DNA from: an uncultured Rickettsiaceae bacterium
GTDB taxonomy: Bacteria > Pseudomonadota > Alphaproteobacteria > Rickettsiales > Rickettsiaceae
Reading direction: 5' to 3'
Assembly (NCBI GenBank): GCA_905479885.1
Contig: CAJQOE010000029.1
Location: 1-9,062, forward strand
Length of the DNA stretch: 9,062 bases
A program made the translations under genes and the position numbers. This document shows, one piece after another, positions 1 through 6,382 of this stretch; positions within the stretch are counted from its first letter, which is position 1; the number at the start of each line of letters is the position of its first letter. The notes under the pieces are model-generated. The model was given only the letters and a program-made list of their open reading frames with translations. It had not been told where the DNA came from and searched no databases.

Positions 1-2
1 TA

Positions 3-32
3 TAATGGTACCCAAAAACTGGACTACTAAAA
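3..32 (+). repeat. Left terminal inverted repeat of the IS
   Basis: The segment contains TGGTACCCAA then, after about ten divergent bases, CTAAAA. Its partner at 1239-1267 on the opposite strand has TGGCCCAA and CTAAAA at a similar spacing. Matching is imperfect and needs a small gap, as often seen in IS3-family ends. The exact outer tip cannot be fixed from this window. Confidence 0.55.
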
Positions 33-45
33 CCAAAAAATGAGA

Positions 46-71
46 TATAATTTTCGATATAAAAATGGAGG
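46..71 (+). promoter_or_regulatory. IS promoter -10 and Shine-Dalgarno for orfA
   Basis: A consensus TATAAT lies at 46-51, about 27 bp before the orfA ATG at 78. No good -35 hexamer sits 16-18 bp upstream, so the promoter is probably weak or completed by flanking DNA. GGAGG at 67-71 is six bases from the ATG and is a strong ribosome binding site that fixes the orfA start. Confidence 0.45.
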
Positions 72-77
72 AATTAT

Positions 78-377
78 ATGTCAAAAAAAGCTAGGCAATA
101 TAGCGCAACAGAAAAAACAAAAATTGTGATAGAAGCGATAAAATCTGAAATGACGGTTGCTCAAATTAGTAGTAAGTATGGCGTTCATTCGACTCAAATA
201 CATGCATGGAAAAAACGAGGTCTAGAAAATTTAGTCAGTGGATTTCAGATTAAGCCAAAAGCTAAAGATCCAGATAATCAGGATTTGATAAAACAATTGT
301 ATGAACAAATAGGACAGTTGAGCGTTGAGCGCGACTGGCTGAAAAAAAAATCTGCATTGTTTGGACTTGGAAGTTAG
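78..377 (+). CDS. IS3-family transposase OrfA (HTH subunit)
   Basis: 99 aa, the usual size for an IS3-family OrfA, the DNA-binding half of the transposase. The N-terminal third (residues about 8-50) is an HTH of the insertion-element type: EKTKIVIEAIKSEMTVAQ, then SSKYGVHSTQIHAWKK. The C-terminal part (about 65-95), with LIKQLYEQIGQLSVERDWL, is the leucine-zipper-like helix used for OrfA/OrfAB oligomerisation. The start is set by GGAGG six bases upstream. The gene overlaps orfB by 17 bp. A run of nine A (342-350) encodes KKK near the C-terminus, where the programmed frameshift site of this family normally sits. The frame relation to orfB is unusual (see findings). Confidence 0.93.
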   Translation: MSKKARQYSATEKTKIVIEAIKSEMTVAQISSKYGVHSTQIHAWKKRGLENLVSGFQIKPKAKDPDNQDLIKQLYEQIGQLSVERDWLKKKSALFGLGS

Positions 378-1203
378 GAAAAGCATGATAGATAATAACT
401 CTAGCAATCTAGCTATTAGCAGGAAATGCGATCTACTTTTAGTAAATAAATCTACTTATTATTATAAGCAACGTGGGTTGAGCAAGCGAGATTTGGAAAT
501 CATGAGGGTCATTGATGAAATATATACAGAACATCCATATTTCGGTGCCCGTAGAATGTCTAAGTATCTTGAACCTTACGGCATCATAGTTGGGCGTAAA
601 TCTGTCAGTCGTTATTACAGGATAATGGCTATTGAAGCTGTGTATCCTAAGATGAATTTAAGTAAGCGTAATCAGGCTCATAAGATATACCCGTATCTTT
701 TAAAAGGAGTTGAGGTTACCAAGGTAAATCAGGTATGGAGTACAGACATCACTTACCTTAGAATGGCGCAAGGTTTTGTATATTTAGTAGCAGTGATTGA
801 TTGGTTTAGTCGTTATATACTTAGTTGGAGAGTGTCAATTAGTTTGGATAGTGATTTTTGCGTTGAAGCGCTTGAAGAAGCTATAGAGCAACATGGGCAA
901 CCTGATATATTTAATACGGATCAAGGCTCTCAATTTACTTCCAAGAATTTTATCTCTGTACTCACAAGCTATAAAATCAAAATTAGTATGGATGGTAAAG
1001 GAAGAGCTTTAGATAATGTATTTATTGAGAGATTTTGGCGTTCATTAAAACAAGAAAAAATATATATGATAATTTTAAATACTGTAAGGGAGGCAAAAAA
1101 TGCTATAATTGATTATATTAGTTTTTATAATAAAAAACGGATACACCAATCCTTGGAATATTTAACTCCAGAACAGGTGTATTTTAGAAAAAATATTGTG
1201 TAA
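361..1203 (+). CDS. IS3-family transposase OrfB (DDE integrase domain)
   Basis: 280 aa if begun at TTG 361; ATG at 385 is another possible internal start. It carries the HTH_21-like N-terminal part (YYYKQRGLSKRD, then HPYFGARRMSKYL at about 58-70) and an rve integrase core. The catalytic triad is complete: D129 in VWSTDITYL, D187 in FNTDQGSQFT and E223 in FIERFWRSLKQE, with 35 residues between the last two (DD35E). The C-terminal YNKKRIHQSLEYLTPEQVYF matches the family end. In IS3 elements the active enzyme is an OrfAB fusion made by slippage; the reading frame here is open upstream only to 343, just inside the A run, which fits a shift there. No internal stop or missing catalytic residue is seen. 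Confidence 0.93.
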   Translation: MDLEVRKSMIDNNSSNLAISRKCDLLLVNKSTYYYKQRGLSKRDLEIMRVIDEIYTEHPYFGARRMSKYLEPYGIIVGRKSVSRYYRIMAIEAVYPKMNLSKRNQAHKIYPYLLKGVEVTKVNQVWSTDITYLRMAQGFVYLVAVIDWFSRYILSWRVSISLDSDFCVEALEEAIEQHGQPDIFNTDQGSQFTSKNFISVLTSYKIKISMDGKGRALDNVFIERFWRSLKQEKIYMIILNTVREAKNAIIDYISFYNKKRIHQSLEYLTPEQVYFRKNIV

Positions 1204-1238
1204 AATCATGAAGCAAATTGTATCTCTAAATTTCTGAT

Positions 1239-1267
1239 TTTTAGTCTAGACAAATTGGGCCACCTCA
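1239..1267 (-). repeat. Right terminal inverted repeat of the IS
   Basis: Read inward on the minus strand: TGAGGTGGCCCAATTTG, ending with CTAAAA. It resembles common IS3-family tips (TGA/TGG followed by CCC). The element most likely ends at the A of CCTCA at 1267. Confidence 0.6.
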
Positions 1268-1499
1268 ATATACCGTTTCATCATATTAAAGAACTAGCTT
1301 ACCATCATCATACATAATCTTTAATTGAGAGGCAATTATTTATTTTATATAAGTTGAATCAGTAAAATATTACACTTCCATCAGCCATTAGCTATGGACA
1401 AATCAAAAAATATTTCGTTTACAAGCTTTTGTTGGTATCGTCAAGTTACGCATTAAATTATAGATTATAAAAATTTATGCACTAGAGGGTTCAGATACT

Positions 1500-2279
1500 C
1501 TACTTATTTACTAGAAATTTTAACTCATCCCTGTAAAGTCTTCCTGTTGTTTGACCATGAATAAATTGATGTAAGGATGCATTGTTAGTAGAATTTATTT
1601 GTGTCTTTTGTCCTTTCCATAAAACCTTGCCAGCATAAATTAAAGCAACTTCATCAGCAATTTTATCAACCATCTTCATATTATGCGTTACAGTAATAAT
1701 CGTTGGGTTATAGGATTGGTGAATTTTCATAATTAATTCGCCTATCAGGTTAGTTAAGATCGGATCTAGACCACTGGTGGGATCATCAAAAAAGAGTAGC
1801 TCAGGTTCAGTACAAATAGCTCGTGCTATACCGACACGTTTTTTCATACCGCCTGATAATTCCGATGGGTATAGACTTGCTACCCAATCAGGTAAATTTA
1901 CGGATGCTAGTTTATTAATTGCAAGTTCTTCTTTTTCTTTTTCGGACAAGTTATACAATTTTTCTGCTAAAAATGTTATGTTAGCTTGCACTGTTAAAGA
2001 ATCGAAAAGCCCACCATTTTGAAATAAAAATCCGCATTTATTCATTACGTTGAATCTTTCTTGCGTGGAAAGGTTATTTACTTTCATTCCATCTATTACT
2101 ATATTGCCATTATCAGGGGTTAATAGACCAACAATAGTTTTGAGTAACACTGTCTTACCACTACCAGAGGGACCAATAATTACTAGTGACTTACCTTTTG
2201 TTATATTTAAACAAATCCCATTAAGCACTTTATTATTATCAAAGAATTTTTTTACCTTCTGTATTTCAATTTTATTCAT
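1500..2279 (-). CDS. mlaF: MlaF-like ABC transporter ATP-binding protein
   Basis: 259 aa, full length for an MlaF/Ttg2A-type ATPase. In that family the ATPase pairs with the permease MlaE and the MCE protein MlaD at the inner membrane and drives phospholipid movement between the membranes. Visible motifs in order: Walker A GPSGSGKT (36-43), Q-loop FQNGGLFDSLTV (Q87; the GLFDSLTV stretch is typical of this subfamily), signature LSGGMKKR (141-148), Walker B LLFFDDPTSGLDP (161-173) and the H-loop histidine H199 in VTHNMKM. The catalytic position after the Walker-B aspartate is D166 instead of the usual glutamate (codon GAT at 1782-1784). No Shine-Dalgarno is evident before the ATG. The next gene upstream on the same strand is not mlaE, and downstream lies a spacer and then an IS, so this is an orphan copy in view. 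It may be functional with partners elsewhere, or a decaying paralogue. Confidence 0.88.
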   Translation of the reverse strand: MNKIEIQKVKKFFDNNKVLNGICLNITKGKSLVIIGPSGSGKTVLLKTIVGLLTPDNGNIVIDGMKVNNLSTQERFNVMNKCGFLFQNGGLFDSLTVQANITFLAEKLYNLSEKEKEELAINKLASVNLPDWVASLYPSELSGGMKKRVGIARAICTEPELLFFDDPTSGLDPILTNLIGELIMKIHQSYNPTIITVTHNMKMVDKIADEVALIYAGKVLWKGQKTQINSTNNASLHQFIHGQTTGRLYRDELKFLVNK

Positions 2280-2388
2280 ATGAGTTTTTACTAGATATTA
2301 CTTCGATTTTTGTATATTTATATTTAGTAGTTGAATCCAAATTATTTTTACATTAAGTAGTTTGGTAAGGTTAGTAAATATAATAGGC

Positions 2389-2419
2389 CTATGGTATCAT
2401 TTAGAATGATTAATCATAG
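2389..2419 (-). other. Two-segment hairpin across the stop codon of the 184-aa gene
   Basis: CTATG (2389-2393) pairs with CATAG (2415-2419) and ATCATT (2396-2401) pairs with AATGAT (2405-2410), leaving a TAG loop and a small internal loop. It overlaps the TAA stop of the upstream gene (2410-2412). There is no T tract on either side, so it is not a standard intrinsic terminator. It might stabilise the 3' end or attenuate read-through into mlaF. Confidence 0.4.
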
Positions 2420-2964
2420 AACAATCTATTTTTTAATAAAATTATAGAATTTTCAAGACCGATTTTATCACTCATGCTAAGCAAACAAGGCGCAGGCTCA
2501 ATGCAAATTATTACTCCATCACTTTGTTTTATTGTAGTTAATTTAGTAATATACAATATGTAATTCCTGTCATTAATGTTAATACTAAATTGTTTAATGT
2601 GATGTCCTGACAACATTCTTGTTAGAGATACTATGTCTTTTTTTACAAATTGAATAGCAGAAGATTTAATAGTATCACCATGGTATTCAGAAATTGATTC
2701 AACAGAATCAATTATTATAATTTCTTGTAAATTATAATAATCTTTAATTTGCTCTATTAAAAAGGGACAAAAATCAGCAGATGAAGAAACCCTTAAACTC
2801 TCAATCAATAACTTGTTTAGAAATTTAGAATTTAAATGAAACTCAAATAAGTACTTATTTTTTTTCATTATAGTTTTTTCCTTTTGCAAGAATTGGTAAA
2901 AAGAATATGAACAGATACAAAATAAAAAAATAATAAATATTGCTAACATATTATCATTGTACAT
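2410..2964 (-). CDS. Small membrane-anchored protein with a GAF-like domain, function unknown
   Basis: 184 aa. Residues 7-25 (LAIFIIFLFCICSYSFYQF) form one transmembrane helix or uncleaved anchor, followed by basic residues (KEKTIMKKNK), so the soluble part is probably cytoplasmic. The rest alternates predicted helices and strands; its C-terminal half, YILYITKLTTI then DGVIICIEP and a closing helix, has the shape of a GAF/PAS-like sensory fold. No histidine-kinase H-box, GGDEF, EAL or receiver residues are present, so it is at most a sensor module. The start is supported by GGGAGGT at 2972-2978. It is transcribed divergently from the HTH-NTPase gene across 412 bp and lies 130 bp upstream of mlaF on the same strand. 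The GAF assignment is a fold-level guess from pattern; I do not recognise the family. Confidence 0.72.
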   Translation of the reverse strand: MYNDNMLAIFIIFLFCICSYSFYQFLQKEKTIMKKNKYLFEFHLNSKFLNKLLIESLRVSSSADFCPFLIEQIKDYYNLQEIIIIDSVESISEYHGDTIKSSAIQFVKKDIVSLTRMLSGHHIKQFSININDRNYILYITKLTTIKQSDGVIICIEPAPCLLSMSDKIGLENSIILLKNRLFYD

Positions 2965-2971
2965 AAAAACT

Positions 2972-2978
2972 ACCTCCC
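2972..2978 (-). promoter_or_regulatory. Strong Shine-Dalgarno for the 184-aa membrane protein
   Basis: On the minus strand the sequence is GGGAGGT, followed by eight bases (AGTTTTTA region) and the ATG at 2964. It is one of the strongest ribosome binding sites in the window and fixes this start. Confidence 0.7.
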
Positions 2979-2980
2979 AG

Positions 2981-3016
2981 TTAATTTAAACTTATTAATT
3001 TAAAGTAAAATAAGTT
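2981..3016. repeat. Overlapping direct and inverted repeats, operator-like
   Basis: TTAATTTAAA occurs twice (2981-2990 and 2995-3004), a 14-bp period. Overlapping this, AACTTATT (2989-2996) and AATAAGTT (3009-3016) form a perfect 8-bp inverted repeat with a 12-bp gap. The cluster covers the likely core promoter of the minus-strand gene. It could be a regulator-binding site, but AT-rich DNA makes such repeats by chance more often. Confidence 0.4.
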
Positions 3017-3376
3017 ATACCTTTAATGGTAGATAATCTAATATCCCAAAAAACCTTCTAAGATTTATATTAAGGGATTATTTACTAGATAAATTTATAC
3101 ATAATAAATTAGGTTGAGGGTTGTGTATTAGAAAATTCAACAAAGCCCCATAGAGTTTATCAAATTGCTTAATTTTATCTCTAAGTCACAATTTTGGCCT
3201 GGTTTGAGTACTTTTACAGAGGGCCCTCAAAAATAGGATAGTGTTTTAAGTTATAATAAATTTATAAACCATAGATTATTATACAAAAACCTTTTAAGGC
3301 ATTGCTTTATTAAAATAGAGTTGTAGTATATACGAATATATCTTCACTAATTGACTGCACTTTTAAAAACAAAGAC

Positions 3377-5767
3377 ATGTTGAGTATGACTCCAGATTCT
3401 AGCTTTAAAAAATTTAGTATCTCTAATATTAAATTTACTCGCAGAGAAATTGATATTTTAGCTTGTGTTATACACAATAGAAAAGAAAAAAAAATAGCCG
3501 AGATCTTATCTATATCACCACGTACTGTTGAAAGTCATATAGTTAATATTAGAATGAAACTAACATGTTCTTCTAAAGATAGTTTAATAGATTGTTTAGA
3601 AGCATCAGATCAAGTTGTTTTTTTAAAGAACCATTATTGTAAATTATTAATACATAATGTGTTTTCAGTGAAACTTTCCTTAATCAAAAGATTATTATTA
3701 AATAAAAAATATAACCTTGAAATTAGAACAAATCATCAACCTAAATCCTCTATAGAACTAATACAAAAAATTACAAAAGATTTAGCTAGTGTTGGTATAA
3801 ACTTATATGAAAATTCTAAAAACAAAAACGAATGGGATAAGAATTTAGAAAATGGTATATTGTGTTTTTTACCAAATGAATATCAAACTCGGAGTGTTTA
3901 TGTAACGAATAAGGAGTCTGTTGTTAATCAGGAGGATGCTGGTAATATCGAACATATTGATTTTAGCGATAAATCTCAATATATGACTCACCTTATGCAT
4001 TTAATCAAGACCATTACTAACATTAAAGAAATTAATAATATAATTATTGCTTTTGTTAATGAGTCAAAAAATTTACATGCTGGTTTTTTTACCCACAATA
4101 TTAGCGCTCAAGGCAACAATGTTATAACAAAATATAAACCTAAAGCTGCAATAATACTAATACGGTTCTTCGTTTATATTATATTAGCAGGTATTATTAT
4201 TTTTAGCGTGGATTATATTTTTAATAAAAAACCTCCTCTACTAATTTCAAGTAGTAATTTAGATACCCCTAGCTTCTATTTGCAACGAGACGATATTTTA
4301 AAACAAATGGATAAGTTGTTATCTGCGCCTAATGAAATTAACACTATAGCACTTGTGGGCATGGGTGGATCAGGCAAAACTAGCTTAGCTTTGCAATATG
4401 CTAATACACAAAATGCTTCCATTGTGTGGAAAATCAATGCAGAAACTCCAACAAGTACTATGATTTCTTTAGAAGTTCTGGCATATGCTCTTTGCAAAAC
4501 TCCATCAGACAAAGAAGAATTTTATAACATACAAAAAATAGGAGATATCCGTAAAAAAGAGTACATGATTAGCCTTTTTCTAAAAAGCAAAGCTCCTTCA
4601 TATAAAAAATGGATTATGATATATGATAATGTAAATAATTTTAGTGATATACAGACATTGTTACCTCGAGATATTAAATCATGGGGCAGTGAAGGCAAGG
4701 TAATTATAACTACTGCTAATAGTAATATTTCAAATAATAACTATTTCTCAAATCAAAATATTATATATATCCCAGAATTAGCTAAACAGGAAAGAATAAA
4801 ATTATATAAACATATATTGGATATAAGCAATACAGAGTACGAAGAAGATCCTAATATAGAAATACTTTTAAATAATATACCTCCGTTTCCTTTAGACGTA
4901 GCACAGGCAGCGTATTATATTAAAAGTACTGGTATAACACCTGGTCAATACATAAACTATATTACAAAAAAGGATGATGACTTTCTAAACTTAGAAAAAT
5001 CTATTTTTAACAATATTTCAAATTATACCAAGACAAGAAACAATATTATTGAGTTATCATTAGAGATGGTTCAACAGCAACAAAAAGAGGCCGCCGACCT
5101 CTTGTTATTGTTAAGTATAATAGATGTAGAACATATTCCAAAGCGTTTACTCGTAGCATATAAAAGCGAAATTATTATCAATACTTTTCTTCAAAACATG
5201 CGGAATTTTTCTTTAATCAAGAACGATAATCAATACGATAAAACTTTATCTTTACATCAATCTATTCAAGCTAGTTTCTTAAAAAATATAGATAAATCTA
5301 TTCTGGAAAAAGACTATGATAATATAGCGCTATTTTTTATTAATTTTATAGAAAAGGAACTACAAGCGGATTCTATAAACGAAGATTTAGTATTGTTGAT
5401 ACCGCATCTAGAAACGCTATTAGATCACTATTATTCTTTTTCAGCTGACTCGGTTTTTGCAATCAGAAATATCGTAGGAAATTTATATAATCGATGTTTG
5501 AACGATTTACCTAAAGCCCTAAATATACTAGAATATGCTCGTGTAGTTAGTGCACAAAAAAACAATGTTATCAATATCAATTTAATACAAAACTCTATAT
5601 ACCTAAACAACGTTTATTATAAATTAGGCAACTTGAAAAAAGCAGAAGAATTCCTAGTGGAAGCTGAGCGAGTTTATCAAAGCAAAGTTAGTGCATACAT
5701 TTCACCATATTTGGACTCTTTGTTACGGGAAGCAAGAATTAATCAACAGGCTGCATCGTCAAGTTAA
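3377..5767 (+). CDS. Membrane-spanning LuxR-type HTH / NB-ARC (STAND) NTPase / TPR-like regulator
   Basis: 796 aa multidomain protein. Residues about 19-75 are a GerE/LuxR-type HTH (FTRREIDIL, then KKIAEILSISPRTVESHI and NIRMKL). Residues about 80-250 are a mixed alpha/beta region I cannot name. Residues 257-282 are one strongly hydrophobic helix bracketed by KYKPK and NKK. Residues about 295-560 are an NB-ARC-like P-loop NTPase: Walker A GMGGSGKTS (328-336), Walker B KWIMIYDNV (411-419), sensor-like KVIITTANSN (441-450) and IPPFPLDVAQAA (501-512) in the GLPLA position. The C-terminal third is helical, with a TPR-like unit near 709-770. Known STAND proteins use the NTPase as a switch and the repeats as ligand sensor, so a signal-gated transcription regulator is likely; the target is unknown. 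ATG 3377 has no clear Shine-Dalgarno; ATG 3386 is an alternative. No terminator is obvious downstream. Confidence 0.85.
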   Translation: MLSMTPDSSFKKFSISNIKFTRREIDILACVIHNRKEKKIAEILSISPRTVESHIVNIRMKLTCSSKDSLIDCLEASDQVVFLKNHYCKLLIHNVFSVKLSLIKRLLLNKKYNLEIRTNHQPKSSIELIQKITKDLASVGINLYENSKNKNEWDKNLENGILCFLPNEYQTRSVYVTNKESVVNQEDAGNIEHIDFSDKSQYMTHLMHLIKTITNIKEINNIIIAFVNESKNLHAGFFTHNISAQGNNVITKYKPKAAIILIRFFVYIILAGIIIFSVDYIFNKKPPLLISSSNLDTPSFYLQRDDILKQMDKLLSAPNEINTIALVGMGGSGKTSLALQYANTQNASIVWKINAETPTSTMISLEVLAYALCKTPSDKEEFYNIQKIGDIRKKEYMISLFLKSKAPSYKKWIMIYDNVNNFSDIQTLLPRDIKSWGSEGKVIITTANSNISNNNYFSNQNIIYIPELAKQERIKLYKHILDISNTEYEEDPNIEILLNNIPPFPLDVAQAAYYIKSTGITPGQYINYITKKDDDFLNLEKSIFNNISNYTKTRNNIIELSLEMVQQQQKEAADLLLLLSIIDVEHIPKRLLVAYKSEIIINTFLQNMRNFSLIKNDNQYDKTLSLHQSIQASFLKNIDKSILEKDYDNIALFFINFIEKELQADSINEDLVLLIPHLETLLDHYYSFSADSVFAIRNIVGNLYNRCLNDLPKALNILEYARVVSAQKNNVININLIQNSIYLNNVYYKLGNLKKAEEFLVEAERVYQSKVSAYISPYLDSLLREARINQQAASSS

Positions 5768-5808
5768 GATAGCGAGGAATAAAAGTAATTGAACCTAGAG
5801 TTATAATG

Positions 5809-5843
5809 GATTATTCTAATTGAAACAATTAAAAGGAATAATT
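5809..5843 (+). other. AT-rich hairpin downstream of the NB-ARC gene
   Basis: ATTATTC (5810-5816) pairs with GAATAAT (5836-5842) and TAATTG (5817-5822) with CAATTA (5826-5831), with an AAA loop and a four-base AAAG bulge. It lies about 40 bp after the stop codon of the NB-ARC gene. It has no T tract and low GC, so terminator activity is doubtful. Confidence 0.25.
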
Positions 5844-5875
5844 AAATGTTACCGCATATGCATAAAGCACCAAAG

Positions 5876-6073
5876 TGATCTTGCCCTAGTTTTCGGGACA
5901 CATTGGGTTAAGCAGCCATGTTCACGACATAGCTCTGTTACCAGCACACCGCTTTCTGCTTGTTTTAATATTCCCAGTATTTGGCTCTCGCTGTATTTTT
6001 GGCTCATTGTAAAATTCCCTTTTTTATTATTGGAAAATTCTACTCTACACTACTACTAGTTTTTGGGGAATCA
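5876..6073 (-). mobile_element. Internally deleted IS3-type element remnant (about 200 bp)
   Basis: Read inward, the right end (minus strand from 6073) is TGATTCCCCAAAAACTAG and the left end (plus strand from 5876) is TGATCTTGCCCTAG. Both start TGAT and then reach CCC, like ends of IS3-family elements. Between them is the start of an orfA on the minus strand (ATG 6007), which loses similarity to OrfA after about 31 codons; the remaining roughly 40 bp look like the opposite IS terminus. The element thus appears to be two ends with the middle deleted. The ends differ clearly from those of the IS at 3-1267, so it is a different IS. No target duplication is seen, and exact ends are approximate. 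Confidence 0.55.
5912..6007 (-). pseudogene. IS3-family OrfA, N-terminal fragment
   Basis: From ATG 6007 the minus strand reads MSQKYSESQILGILKQ, then AESGVLVTELCREHG. This is the classic N-terminal HTH of IS3-family OrfA proteins (compare the family pattern SESQIVxILKEAEAG...ELCRxHG). After REHGC the family sequence, normally xxxTFYxWK, is lost and the frame runs through IS-end DNA to a TAA at 5849. The second HTH helix, zipper and all of OrfB are absent, so it cannot encode a transposase. Confidence 0.75.
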
Positions 6074-6373
6074 CCCCATAAAATGGGCCGCATCTTCTTC
6101 TGCTGGTTGCTCAAACTGTTTCATAAACCATTCTATTTTAGTAACTTGTGTTTCCACGGTATGCGTAAGCGATGTATAGTTAGTCTCTAGGTCTAATATC
6201 CTATTTATAAAATCTGTTTGATATACTACCTGTAATAGGTTCAGCCTCTATTAAAGATTGTTGATAACTAATAGACTTGCATAACCTTTTTTTAATTTCT
6301 TTAGGCAGTATATATGCTTTGTTAATAAAGTGGTTACAAGTTTAGCCCTTAAAGCCAATCTAGCTCGACTAAT
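6071..6373 (-). pseudogene. Frameshifted gene remnant of unknown function
   Basis: Three minus-strand reading frames in succession give sensible protein-like sequence without one continuous ORF. The first, near 6373, reads ISRARLALRAKLVTTLL. The second reads NKAYILPKEIKKRLCKSI, then SYQQSLIEAEPITGS. The third reads ILDLETNYTSLTHTVETQ, then VTKIEWFMKQFEQPAEED, ending AAHFMG. The final TGA stop (6071-6073) is formed by the first bases of the IS remnant, so the original reading frame was probably cut by that insertion. At least two frame changes are needed. There is no start codon with a ribosome binding site. I do not recognise the family. It lies directly downstream of the methyltransferase on the same strand and could be a former operon partner. 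Confidence 0.55.
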
Positions 6374-6382
6374 TTAATCTAC

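Larger units (their letters stand above)
3..1267 (+). mobile_element. IS3-family insertion sequence, nearly complete
   Basis: A two-ORF IS3-type element: orfA (78-377), overlapping orfB (361-1203) and short non-coding ends. The right end, read inward on the minus strand, begins TGAGGTGGCCCAATTTG; the left end reads TAATGGTACCCAAAAAC. They share CCCAA and, further in, CTAAAA, so they look like imperfect inverted repeats with TG/CA-like tips. The left boundary is uncertain by a few bases because the window starts there. The right flank begins ATA and the window begins TA, which could be part of a 3-bp target duplication, but base 0 is not visible. The DDE triad is complete and neither ORF has an internal stop, so mobility depends on how orfA and orfB are joined. 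Confidence 0.85.
2965..3376. other. Divergent intergenic region, 412 bp
   Basis: This is the spacer between the minus-strand membrane protein and the plus-strand HTH-NTPase, so promoters for both should lie here. Seen: a repeat cluster at 2981-3016 close to the minus-strand start; TATAAC on the minus strand at 3014-3019 as a -10 candidate; TATAAT on the plus strand at 3252-3257 without a good -35; and a GC-rich 10-bp palindrome GAGGGCCCTC at 3219-3228. TTGACT at 3351 is too close to the plus-strand start to act as its -35. No open reading frame of interest and no RNA gene was found. Confidence 0.5.

Noticed and set aside
1400..1465. Short frame reading RLQAFVGIVKLRIKL before a stop, resembling the tail of some transposases.
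   Set aside because: Only about 20 codons in frame, with adjacent frames equally open; too short to support a remnant call.
1777..2283. Plus-strand open frames opposite the mlaF-like gene.
   Set aside because: The minus-strand frame has all ABC motifs; these are its mirror frames.
3219..3228. GC-rich palindrome GAGGGCCCTC in AT-rich DNA.
   Set aside because: No loop or repeat partner nearby; a single 10-bp palindrome is not enough for an operator claim.
3351..3356. TTGACT as a -35 for the HTH-NTPase gene.
   Set aside because: Only about 20 bp from the start codon, leaving no room for a -10 and a leader.
5820..6190. Plus-strand open frames of 69-79 codons.
   Set aside because: They are antisense to the orfA remnant and pseudogene; their sequence is biased and protein-unlike, and the coherent coding signal is on the minus strand.
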